Positions 31,402 to 40,113 of a DNA stretch of 64,000 nucleotides are shown here, piece after piece. Source of the stretch: Dawidia cretensis (lineage in GTDB: Bacteria; Bacteroidota; Bacteroidia; Cytophagales; Cyclobacteriaceae); contig NZ_JAHESE010000037.1 in the NCBI RefSeq assembly GCF_018598175.1, positions 1-64,000 of the forward strand, in the 5' to 3' direction. How positions within the stretch are numbered: the first letter of the stretch is position 1; each line of letters begins with the position of its first letter. A model generated the notes under the pieces. It was not told the origin of the DNA. It saw only the letters and a program-made list of their open reading frames with translations, and made no database searches. Both the position numbers and the translations under genes were made by a program.

Positions 31402-32862
31402 ATGAAACGCTTGTATCAAACATTATTACTCACACTAGTCATACCGTTGTGCGTGCGTGCGCAAACCGACACGACGTCGGCGACAATGTCACTGGACGAC
31501 TGCATACGGTACGCCATGGAGAACACCGTGGAGGTTCGGAACGCCCGGATCGACGCGCAAATCTCCGAAGCAAAAGTAAAGGAGACAGTTGGTTTGGGTT
31601 TGCCTCAGGTAGACGGAACCGTGCAGCTGACACACAACCCGAAGCTGCCGCGTTTCTATTCACAATACGTCGAGGACCAACCGAGCATTATCGATCTCAG
31701 TACCGTTCCGGGTATCAGAAATGGGGATGTCGTGGCGTTTCAGAATGTGTTTCAACTTCCGAGTGCCGGCGATGCCGGTATTAAGATCAATCAATTGTTA
31801 TTCAGTAGCTCGTACCTGGTAGGCCTCAAAGCGGCCAGTACCTACAAAGAGCTGTCCTATAAGACAGAGGAGCAGACACAGATCGACGTGATCGAGAAGG
31901 TCACAAAGGCATATTATGCAGTACTCGTCAACAACGAACGGATCGCCTTGTTCGACAACAACATTGGACGCGTAGATTCGCTGCTGCGTTCCACCAGCGC
32001 CATGAACAAAAATGGTTTTTCCGAAGAGATAGATGTAGACCGTATTCGGGTGCAACTGAATAATCTCAAGACTGAGCGCTTGAAGTTCGTCAATTCACAG
32101 GCACTGGGGCTGTTGCTGCTCAAGTTCCAAATGAATTACCCAATGGATCAACCGCTGCAGGTATCCGGTACTTTACAGACGCTGGCCGTAGACGATGCCC
32201 TGTTCAACGAATACCAGCAAGGATGGGATCCGAAGAACCGCATTGAATACAAACTGCTTGACACACAGCGCCGCCTGCAGGAGTTGGATATCAAAAACAA
32301 ATACTCAACATCCCTGCCTACGTTGTCGGCCTTCGCCAACCTGGGGTATTCGACGCAGTCGCCTAATATCAGTGGCTTGTTTAAGACCGAATCCAACATC
32401 CCGTCGACCGACGAATTTGGTCCGGACAAATGGTATCCGTATTCCATGATCGGTCTGACGTTGAACATTCCGCTCTTCAGCGGATTGCAACGTAACTACC
32501 AGCTGCAACAAGCAAAGTTGTCCCTCGTCAAAATCCAGAACAACTATAATTCGTTGAAGCAAAGCATCGATCTGAGCATTCAGCAAAATACAACGACGTA
32601 TAAGAACGCCGTGGAGACGCTCAAGTCGCAGCAGGAAAATATGACGCTGGCCAGCAAGGTGGCCCGGGTAACCAAGATTAAGTATGAGCAAGGCGTGGGA
32701 TCAAACATCGAAGTGACCGACGCCGAAAGCGCATTGCGCGAGGCACAGGTAAATTATTACAATGCCTTGTACGATGCGATCGTGTCGAAAGTAGATCTGG
32801 ACAAAGCATACGCTAAAATCAACCCGGCTAATTATAGCACTACCACTACCAACCAAAAGTAA
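31402..32862 (+). CDS. TolC-family outer membrane efflux protein
   Basis: A 486-residue outer-membrane channel subunit. A signal peptide (RLYQTLLLTLVIPLCVRAQ) precedes two internally repeated halves of long helices and short strands typical of OEP proteins: LDDCIRYAMENTVEVRNARID and ISEAKVKETVGLGLPQVDG in the first, LNIPLFSGLQRNYQLQQAK and YEQGVGSNIEVTDAESALREAQVNYYNALYDA-type helices in the second. It forms the exit duct of the RND pump encoded by the next two genes. Confidence 0.95.
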   Translation: MKRLYQTLLLTLVIPLCVRAQTDTTSATMSLDDCIRYAMENTVEVRNARIDAQISEAKVKETVGLGLPQVDGTVQLTHNPKLPRFYSQYVEDQPSIIDLSTVPGIRNGDVVAFQNVFQLPSAGDAGIKINQLLFSSSYLVGLKAASTYKELSYKTEEQTQIDVIEKVTKAYYAVLVNNERIALFDNNIGRVDSLLRSTSAMNKNGFSEEIDVDRIRVQLNNLKTERLKFVNSQALGLLLLKFQMNYPMDQPLQVSGTLQTLAVDDALFNEYQQGWDPKNRIEYKLLDTQRRLQELDIKNKYSTSLPTLSAFANLGYSTQSPNISGLFKTESNIPSTDEFGPDKWYPYSMIGLTLNIPLFSGLQRNYQLQQAKLSLVKIQNNYNSLKQSIDLSIQQNTTTYKNAVETLKSQQENMTLASKVARVTKIKYEQGVGSNIEVTDAESALREAQVNYYNALYDAIVSKVDLDKAYAKINPANYSTTTTNQK

Positions 32863-32874
32863 GAACCAATCCTT

Positions 32875-34026
32875 ATGAAAACTATCCGTACTATGAAACC
32901 GAATGTGTATACTTCCATTGGAGCCCTGACGCTAGTGGCCTTGCTGGTGGCGTGTGGTGGTGGCAACGAAGTCGATAAAATGAAAGACGAGTTGGCGGAA
33001 AAGAAAAAAGAGCAGGCTGCGTTGATGACCGATATCAAGAAACTCGAAGCTGAGCTGGCCAAGCTTAGCCCGGACTCTGCCAAGGCGAAAGCCAAGGATA
33101 TCGAGACCAAGGAAGTAGCGCTGCGTCCGTTCGAACACTATGTAAAAACACAAGGACAGATCGAGGCTGAGGATAATATCCTGGTGAGCGCCAAGTCGCC
33201 GGGGGTTGTAACGCAGGTATTCGTGAAAGAAGGACAGCAGGTATCCAAAGGACAGGTGCTGGCACAGATTGACAACTCGGTTATCCAGGCCAATATCGCC
33301 GCACAACGTTCGCAGCTTGAGCTTGCTACAACGGTATACGAGCGCCAAAAGAATCTGTGGGATCAGAAGATCGGCACCGAAGTGCAATTCCTGCAAGCCA
33401 AGACTAATAAAGAAAGCCTCGAGCGTCAGATAGGATCGCTCAACGAGCAGCTCGACATGAGCCGTATCAAGGCGCCCATCAGCGGCACCGTAGACGAAGT
33501 GGCGGTAAAAATTGGCGAGAACATTGCCCCGGGCATGCCGGCCATTCGCGTGGTGAACGCGTCAGACCTGAAAGTAAAGGCTAACGTATCAGAAGCATTT
33601 GTCACGACCGTGAAGAAAAACAATAAGGTGCGTGTACTGCTACCCGACCTCGACAACCGCGAGATCGAAGCGACTGTAACGTTCGTGGGCAAAAACATCG
33701 ACCCGCTGTCGCGTACTTTCCCGGTAGAGGTAAAGCTGAAATCGCAAGCCGACCTGCGCCCCAACATGACGGCGATAATCAAAGTGATCTATCACACGGA
33801 AGCGTCTACGATGGTAATCCCGGCCAATATCATCCAGTCGATCAACGACGAAAAGGTGGTATATGTTGCCGAGGCTAACGGCAAGGACACCGTTGCGCGT
33901 CGTAAAGTGGTAAAAGTAGCCGGCGTGTTTGACAACCTGGCACAGGTAGACGGTCTGAAGGCCGGCGACAAGATTATTACCGTGGGCTACCAGGGCCTGA
34001 ACGACGGCGAGCCCGTTAAACTGTAA
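32875..34026 (+). CDS. RND efflux periplasmic adaptor subunit (lipoprotein)
   Basis: A 383-residue membrane-fusion protein. The signal peptide ends LVALLVAC (Cys27), so it is lipid-anchored. A short coiled coil (DKMKDELAEKKKEQAALMTD) follows. The biotinyl-lipoyl-like domain is split: KSPGVVTQVFVKEGQQVSKG before and IKAPISGTVDEVAVKIGENI after a helical hairpin (YERQKNLWDQKIGTE). Beta-barrel and membrane-proximal domains complete it. It starts 12 bases after the TolC stop; an internal ATG at codon 7 is an alternative start. It links the inner-membrane pump to TolC. Confidence 0.95.
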   Translation: MKTIRTMKPNVYTSIGALTLVALLVACGGGNEVDKMKDELAEKKKEQAALMTDIKKLEAELAKLSPDSAKAKAKDIETKEVALRPFEHYVKTQGQIEAEDNILVSAKSPGVVTQVFVKEGQQVSKGQVLAQIDNSVIQANIAAQRSQLELATTVYERQKNLWDQKIGTEVQFLQAKTNKESLERQIGSLNEQLDMSRIKAPISGTVDEVAVKIGENIAPGMPAIRVVNASDLKVKANVSEAFVTTVKKNNKVRVLLPDLDNREIEATVTFVGKNIDPLSRTFPVEVKLKSQADLRPNMTAIIKVIYHTEASTMVIPANIIQSINDEKVVYVAEANGKDTVARRKVVKVAGVFDNLAQVDGLKAGDKIITVGYQGLNDGEPVKL

Positions 34027-34057
34027 TCGTGAAGACCTATCTCAACCCGAAGCTGAT

Positions 34058-37000
34058 ATGCAAGATTTAGAAAAAGAATTTAAACCCACCAGTTGGTCGA
34101 TCGATAACAAGGTGAGCATTTATATTGCCACTATATTTATCTGTCTGGCGGGTATAATGACCTACCTGGCGCTGCCCAAAGAGCAGTTTCCAGAAGTCGT
34201 GTTTCCACAAATCTATGTGGCAACGGTGTACCCCGGTGCGCCGTCGGACGTGGAAAACCTGATCACCAAACAGCTGGAGAAGGAAATGAAATCCATCTCT
34301 GGCGTGAAGAAGATGACCAGCAATTCGCTGCAGAACTTCTCGAATGTGATCATCGAGTTTCAGACAGATGTATCGCTTGACAAGGCCAAGCAGGATGTGA
34401 AGGATGCGGTAGACCGCGCCAAGCAGGATCTGCCCAATGACCTGGAAGACGATCCGCAGGTAATTGATATTGATATCTCCGAAGTGCCGATCATGAACGT
34501 CAACATCGCCGGCGACTATGATTTGGAGACACTGCGTGAGTATGCGGAAGACATGCAAGATAAGATCGAGTCGGTAAGCGAAATCCGTCGTGTCGATATC
34601 ATCGGCGCGTTGGAACGCGAGATTCAGATCAACGTCGATATGTATAAGCTCTCCCTGGCGGGTGTCGCATTTTCCGACATTGAGCAGGCGATCTCGGGCG
34701 AGAACCGGATTATCTCCGGCGGCGAGCTTTCGATGGATGGTGTAAAGCGTTCCCTGACGGTGAACGGTGAATACGACGTGGCTGACCAGATTGGCAATAC
34801 TGTTATTAGCTCTATCAAAGGCGGTAAAATATACCTCAAAGACCTGGCAGAAGTGGTCGACTCCAACGAAGAGCAGGAGAGCTTCGCGCGCCTGGACGGC
34901 AAAAACGTTATCACCCTCAACGTTATTAAACGTGGTGGCGAAAACCTCATCAACGCATCCGACAAGATTAACTTGATCGTAAAAGATTTTGAAGACAACA
35001 TCCTGCCTAAAGGTGTAGATATCACCATCACGGCCGATCAGTCGGAGAACACGCGCATGACGCTACACGATCTGATCAACACGATCATCATCGGTTTCGT
35101 TTTGGTAACAATCATTCTCATGTTTTTCATGGGCGTGACGAACGCCATATTCGTGGGCCTCTCGGTGCCGATTTCCAGCTTCATTGCCTTCATCATTATG
35201 CCTACCATCGGCTTTACGCTGAACATGATGACGTTGTTCTCGTTCCTGCTGGCCCTGGGTATTGTGGTGGATGATGCCATCGTGGTAATTGAGAACACAC
35301 ACCGTATTTTTGATAACGGAAAAGTGCCGATCAAGAAGGCCGCCAAGATGGCTGCCGGCGAAGTATTTATTCCCGTGTTTACCGGTACCATGGTGGTACT
35401 GGCACCATTCGTGCCGCTCATGTTCTGGCCCGGTGTGATCGGTAGCTTTATGTTCTACCTGCCCGTTACGCTCATTATCGCGTTGGTGGCATCACTGCTG
35501 GTAGCGTATATCATGAACCCCGTGTTTGCTGTAGACTTCATGGGCGAGCACGAGCACGACCACAGCGACTCGAAGTTCACACGTGGTTTCAAGATTACGT
35601 CTATCGTCATGGGGTCTATCGCGCTGGTGTCGTACATCACGGGTGTTATAGGCCTGGCTAACTTTACAGTATTCATGTATCTGGTATATTGCTTATACCA
35701 CTTCCTGTTAGTGCGCGTTATCAGCTCATTTCAGACCAATGCATGGCCGGGAGTACAACTGTGGTACAAGGCCCGCATCACCTGGCTCCTGGTGGGTAAG
35801 CGCCCTTGGTGGGTCGTGGGATTTGTGATCTTCCTGTTTTTCTTCTCCTTCTGGTTTACAGGGGTTCGGAACCCGCCGGTGGTGTTCTTCCCGCAAGGTG
35901 ATCCGAATTTTATCTTCGCCTATATACGCATGCCGATCGGTACACACCAGGATGTTACCGACTCTGTCACACGTGTGATTGAGCAACGTATCACCAAGGT
36001 TGTACAGGAAGACTCGGCATTGGTCAAATCGATCATTTCCAACGTCGCCATCGGCGCGAGCGAAGATCCCTTTGAAAGCGGCCAGCAGGCCAGCCCACAC
36101 CTGGGCAAGGTGACTATTGCGTTTGTCGATTTCGCCAAGCGCGACGGCCGCAGCTCGCGGGACTACCTGGAGAAAATTCGCGAAGCGGTAAAAGGTATAA
36201 AAGGCGCCGAGGTTTCAGTGGACCAGGAGCAAAGCGGTCCTCCTACGGGTAAGCCGATCAACATCGAGCTTTCGGGCGACGACTTTAACGAACTGGTGGA
36301 GACTTCCATCAAAGTCAAAAAATACCTGGATGCCCAGCAAATCCCTGGTGTGGAAGAACTGAAGTCCGACTTCCAGGCCGACAAGCCGGAAGTTGTGATC
36401 AAAATCGACCGGGAGAAAGCAAACCGTGAAGGCATCTCGACCGGTCAGATTGGTATGGCCCTGCGTACGGCCATCTACGGGGTGGAGGTATCGAAGTTTC
36501 GCGATGAAAACGACGACTATCCCATCCAGCTGCGCATACGCCGCAGCCAGCGCAACGACCTCAATACCCTTATGAATCTGCCGATCACCTACCGTGATAT
36601 GGCAAGTAATGGTGTCGTGCGCGAGATACCGCTATCGGCCATCGCGACGGCCGAGTATTCCAATAGCTTTGCCGGCATTCGCCGCATCGATCAGAAGCGG
36701 GTGATCTCGCTGTCGTCGAACGTGCTAACCGACTATAACGCCAACGAAGTAGTAGCGTCCATTCAGGCTGCCATTGCAGACTACCCGAAACCTGACGGCG
36801 TCGAAGTGCGCATGACGGGCGAGCAGGAAGACCAGGCTGAAACAGGTACTTTCCTGGTAGTTGCGTTGTGTGTGGCATTAGGTTTGATCTTCATGATCCT
36901 CGTGCTCCAGTTCAACTCGGCAGGTAAACCGCTGATCATTATGTCGGAGATCTTCCTCAGTATCATCGGTGTGTTGCTGGGTTTCTCCATCTTCCGCATG

Positions 37001-37465
37001 GAAATATCGATCGTCATGACGGGGGTTGGTGTACTGGCCCTGGCGGGTATCGTTGTGCGTAACGGTATCCTGCTGGTAGAATTTACCGATCTGCTGATCG
37101 CACAAGGTATGGAGACAAAAGCCGCAGTAATTGAAGCTGCCCAAACGCGTATGACGCCCGTGTTGCTGACGGCCATGGCCGCGACACTCGGTCTTATCCC
37201 GCTGGCGGTCGGCTTTAACATCGACTTCGTGACGATGTTTACCGAGCTCAATCCCCACATTTTCTTTGGTGGTGATAACGTAGCGTTCTGGGGTCCGCTT
37301 TCGTGGACGATGATCTTCGGTCTTATTTTCGGTACGTTCCTGACGCTGATCTTTGTACCCGTGCTCTACCTGCTCACCGCACCGAAAAAAGTGCATGCCG
37401 CTGATGCGCACCACAAACCCGCGCATGAAGAAGGCCACGGCACCGAACCGCTGCCAACCATATAA
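34058..37465 (+). CDS. RND-family efflux transporter permease
   Basis: A 1135-residue proton-driven inner-membrane pump. TM1 is YIATIFICLAGIMTYLALP, followed by the first porter domain with FPEVVFPQIYVATVYPGAP. The TM4 motif LGIVVDDAIVVIENTHRIF has the paired Asp residues used for proton relay. The second half has MTGEQEDQAETGTFLVVAL and IVVRNGILLVEFTDLLI. Compared with a typical AcrB-like length of about 1040, extra material lies near residues 490-590: a His-rich loop (EHEHDHSD) and added hydrophobic segments. The C-terminus is also His-rich (HAADAHHKPAHEEGHG). Drug or metabolite substrate is unknown. Confidence 0.95.
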   Translation: MQDLEKEFKPTSWSIDNKVSIYIATIFICLAGIMTYLALPKEQFPEVVFPQIYVATVYPGAPSDVENLITKQLEKEMKSISGVKKMTSNSLQNFSNVIIEFQTDVSLDKAKQDVKDAVDRAKQDLPNDLEDDPQVIDIDISEVPIMNVNIAGDYDLETLREYAEDMQDKIESVSEIRRVDIIGALEREIQINVDMYKLSLAGVAFSDIEQAISGENRIISGGELSMDGVKRSLTVNGEYDVADQIGNTVISSIKGGKIYLKDLAEVVDSNEEQESFARLDGKNVITLNVIKRGGENLINASDKINLIVKDFEDNILPKGVDITITADQSENTRMTLHDLINTIIIGFVLVTIILMFFMGVTNAIFVGLSVPISSFIAFIIMPTIGFTLNMMTLFSFLLALGIVVDDAIVVIENTHRIFDNGKVPIKKAAKMAAGEVFIPVFTGTMVVLAPFVPLMFWPGVIGSFMFYLPVTLIIALVASLLVAYIMNPVFAVDFMGEHEHDHSDSKFTRGFKITSIVMGSIALVSYITGVIGLANFTVFMYLVYCLYHFLLVRVISSFQTNAWPGVQLWYKARITWLLVGKRPWWVVGFVIFLFFFSFWFTGVRNPPVVFFPQGDPNFIFAYIRMPIGTHQDVTDSVTRVIEQRITKVVQEDSALVKSIISNVAIGASEDPFESGQQASPHLGKVTIAFVDFAKRDGRSSRDYLEKIREAVKGIKGAEVSVDQEQSGPPTGKPINIELSGDDFNELVETSIKVKKYLDAQQIPGVEELKSDFQADKPEVVIKIDREKANREGISTGQIGMALRTAIYGVEVSKFRDENDDYPIQLRIRRSQRNDLNTLMNLPITYRDMASNGVVREIPLSAIATAEYSNSFAGIRRIDQKRVISLSSNVLTDYNANEVVASIQAAIADYPKPDGVEVRMTGEQEDQAETGTFLVVALCVALGLIFMILVLQFNSAGKPLIIMSEIFLSIIGVLLGFSIFRMEISIVMTGVGVLALAGIVVRNGILLVEFTDLLIAQGMETKAAVIEAAQTRMTPVLLTAMAATLGLIPLAVGFNIDFVTMFTELNPHIFFGGDNVAFWGPLSWTMIFGLIFGTFLTLIFVPVLYLLTAPKKVHAADAHHKPAHEEGHGTEPLPTI

Positions 37466-37490
37466 GCGCAACCGAATAAACTAATTTTAC

Positions 37491-37527
37491 GCAAAAGTCG
37501 TCTTACATAACGTGGGACGACTTTTGC
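37491..37527. terminator. 12-bp perfect inverted repeat between the RND gene and the first metallophosphoesterase
   Basis: GCAAAAGTCGTC (37491-37502) and GACGACTTTTGC (37516-37527) are perfectly complementary around a 13-base loop. The right arm ends four bases before the ATG at 37532. It may end the efflux transcript or control translation start of the next gene. No long T-run follows, so factor-independent termination is not certain. Confidence 0.55.
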
Positions 37528-37531
37528 ATTT

Positions 37532-38794
37532 ATGAAGCAACTGAGGCAACGGATTATGACGCTGGTATTATTCTTCACGCTTTTTCTCCTGATCGACTAT
37601 TACGTGTTTCAGGCGGTATTGACGGTGAGCCGTGACTGGACACCGTTCTTGAAAAACGGCATTCGCTACGGATTCTGGGTGCCGACAGTATTGGCCGGTA
37701 TCGCATTGGTGTGGTGGCTGTTTGCCGACCCTTATAAATATAGCGCTACCGTACGCACGCTCATTTTCACCGCGCTGGCAGGCGCATATCTTTCCAAGCT
37801 ATTTGCCGTACTGGTGTTGTTCATAGACGACATTCAACGCGGCGTACGCTGGGCGCTGGCGTATTTTCAAAAAAGTGATCCGCCAAACGTCGCGCCGGGC
37901 GAAGGCATTACACGTTCGGAGTTCCTGGCCAAAACAGCCCTGGTAGCGGGTACGCTACCCTTTGTCGGCATGGCCTACGGCATTATTTCGGGCGCACACG
38001 ACTACCGCGTCAAGCGCACAACGGTGTACCTGCCCAACCTGCCCAAAGCCTTTGATGGCATCAAGATTGGGCAAGTATCAGACATTCATTCGGGGAGCTT
38101 TTTCAACAAAACCGCCGTGCAAGGTGGTGTCGACATGATGCTTGATGAAAAGCCGGATGTACTCTTTTTTACAGGCGATCTGGTCAATAACGAATCCTCT
38201 GAAGTAAAAGACTACATCCATATTTTCGACAAGCTCAAAGCACCGCTGGGCGTGTACTCCGTTACCGGCAACCATGACTATGGTGACTACAAAGCGTGGG
38301 CGTCGGCGAAAGACAAACAGCAAAACTTTCAGCACCTGATCGAAGCACACCGGCTCATGGGTTTCAACTTGCTCATGAACGAGCACCGATTCATCGAGGT
38401 AGACGGCGAGCGCATCGCGGTGCTGGGCATCGAGAACTGGGGCGCCGGTCGCTTTACGCGCTACGGCAAGTTGGACAAAGCCCATCACGGCACTGAAGAT
38501 ACCGCCGTGAAGTTGCTGCTCTCGCACGATCCCAGCCACTGGGATTCACAAGTGCGGCCGTTGTATCCGGACATCAACGTGGCCTTTGCCGGGCACACGC
38601 ACGGCTTCCAGATGGGCGTAGAGATTGGCAGCATTCGTTGGAGCCCGTCGCAGTATATCTATAAGCAGTGGGCTGGGCTGTACCAGGAAGGATCGCAGTA
38701 CCTGTATGTAAACCGCGGCTTTGGCTACCTGGGTTATCCTGGCCGGATCGGCATGCCGCCCGAACTCACGATCGTGGAATTGAAACGCGCATAA
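37532..38794 (+). CDS. Membrane-anchored metallophosphoesterase, copy 1
   Basis: A 420-residue protein with about four N-terminal transmembrane helices (LVLFFTLFLLIDYYVFQAVL, FWVPTVLAGIALVWWLF, LIFTALAGAYLSKLFAVLVL, and a fourth after SEFLAKTALVAG). The catalytic domain has the calcineurin-like metal motifs in order: GQVSDIHSG, FFTGDLVN, VTGNHDYGD, LLLSHDP and FAGHTHGFQMG. The fold hydrolyses phosphoesters with two metal ions, here probably on the outer face of the inner membrane; YkuE-type relatives are candidates. The substrate is unknown. It is followed at 29 bases by a paralogue. Confidence 0.9.
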   Translation: MKQLRQRIMTLVLFFTLFLLIDYYVFQAVLTVSRDWTPFLKNGIRYGFWVPTVLAGIALVWWLFADPYKYSATVRTLIFTALAGAYLSKLFAVLVLFIDDIQRGVRWALAYFQKSDPPNVAPGEGITRSEFLAKTALVAGTLPFVGMAYGIISGAHDYRVKRTTVYLPNLPKAFDGIKIGQVSDIHSGSFFNKTAVQGGVDMMLDEKPDVLFFTGDLVNNESSEVKDYIHIFDKLKAPLGVYSVTGNHDYGDYKAWASAKDKQQNFQHLIEAHRLMGFNLLMNEHRFIEVDGERIAVLGIENWGAGRFTRYGKLDKAHHGTEDTAVKLLLSHDPSHWDSQVRPLYPDINVAFAGHTHGFQMGVEIGSIRWSPSQYIYKQWAGLYQEGSQYLYVNRGFGYLGYPGRIGMPPELTIVELKRA

Positions 38795-38823
38795 ACCAAA
38801 GAAAGTAGTACCTTCCCGCGTAC

Positions 38824-40113
38824 ATGGTTTTGTTAGCGATGGATGGACTGGCACTTTTCAGGTTAGATACCGCGCTGATCGCGGCCCTCATAATCGTCGT
38901 TGTCGATGTATACATCCTTCGTGCCTTACGGGGTGTATTGCAGCACACATCACGTGCGGTACGACTAGGTGGCTACACGGTGCATTGGACCATCATGACG
39001 GCCGCCATTGTCGCCGCGGCCTGGTATTACGTGGCCGATCCTCTGAACTTTTACTCCATTACACGCGAGTGGCTTGTCGGCATCTTTGCAACAGTATATC
39101 TTTCAAAGATTACGGCGCTGAGTGTATTGCTGCTTGACGACCTGCGTCGGGTGGCGCTACGCATCCGTAAAAAGCTACAGCCCGCTACGACAACGCCATC
39201 CGGCATACCGATACCGCGTTCCGAATTCCTCAACAAGACCGCCATTATCGCAGCGTCCGTACCACTCACGGCGTTGACCATGGGCATTCTCTCCGGCGCG
39301 CACGACTACCGCGTAGTACGGCGAAATATATACTTGCCCAATCTTCCCAAGGCCTTTGACGGCCTGCGCATCGGCCAGCTCTCGGACGTACATGCCGGCA
39401 CGCTCTTTCATCGCACGGCCATACAAGGTGGTGTCGACCTGCTCATGGCCGAGAAGCCCGACCTGATCTTTTTCACCGGCGACCTCGTGAACTACTATTC
39501 GCGCGAAGTCAAACCCTATATATCACTTTTCGGCCGGCTACGGGCGCCGTTGGGTGTATTCTCTATTACCGGTAACCATGACTATGGCGATTACGTTTGG
39601 TGGCCCAGCGATGAAGCCAAACAAGAGAATTTTCAGCTGTTGCAAGCAGCCCATCGCGAAATGGGCTACCGCCTGCTGCTAAATGAAAATCAAATGATAA
39701 AGGTGGGCAATGAGCCCATGGCCATTCTGGGCACGGAGAATTGGAGCCTGCGACGCAGACAAAAATATGGCGATGTTGCCAAGGCTTTGCAAGGTGCCGG
39801 GGACACAGATCTACGTTTATTACTAGCCCACGATCCCACGTATTGGGATGCCGTTGTGAGAAAACAATATCCCATGATTGACATAACGTTCTCGGGGCAC
39901 ACGCACGGATACCAGTGCGGCGTGGAAGCGGGCGGCTTTCGGTGGAGCCCCGCGCAGTATCACTATCGCCAGTGGGCGGACCTATACCAGGAGGGGCAGC
40001 AACACATTTATGTCAATCGCGGCTTTGGTAGCATCGGCTACCCGGGTCGCCTCGGCATGGCGCCCGAGCTTACCGTGCTGACGCTCCGGGCTGGCTATCC
40101 ACCACAGGCTTAG
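38824..40113 (+). CDS. Membrane-anchored metallophosphoesterase, copy 2
   Basis: A 429-residue paralogue of the preceding gene. The N-terminal membrane region is diverged (ALIAALIIVVVDVYILRALR, WTIMTAAIVAAAWYYVADP), while the catalytic motifs are kept: GQLSDVHAG, FFTGDLVNYYS, ITGNHDYGD, LLLAHDPTYW and FSGHTHGYQCG. Both copies share NLPKAFDG before the first motif and PLGV before the GNHD motif. The first ATG at 38824 is used; another lies five codons later. The 3' end overlaps the convergent kinase gene by 44 bases. Confidence 0.9.
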   Translation: MVLLAMDGLALFRLDTALIAALIIVVVDVYILRALRGVLQHTSRAVRLGGYTVHWTIMTAAIVAAAWYYVADPLNFYSITREWLVGIFATVYLSKITALSVLLLDDLRRVALRIRKKLQPATTTPSGIPIPRSEFLNKTAIIAASVPLTALTMGILSGAHDYRVVRRNIYLPNLPKAFDGLRIGQLSDVHAGTLFHRTAIQGGVDLLMAEKPDLIFFTGDLVNYYSREVKPYISLFGRLRAPLGVFSITGNHDYGDYVWWPSDEAKQENFQLLQAAHREMGYRLLLNENQMIKVGNEPMAILGTENWSLRRRQKYGDVAKALQGAGDTDLRLLLAHDPTYWDAVVRKQYPMIDITFSGHTHGYQCGVEAGGFRWSPAQYHYRQWADLYQEGQQHIYVNRGFGSIGYPGRLGMAPELTVLTLRAGYPPQA

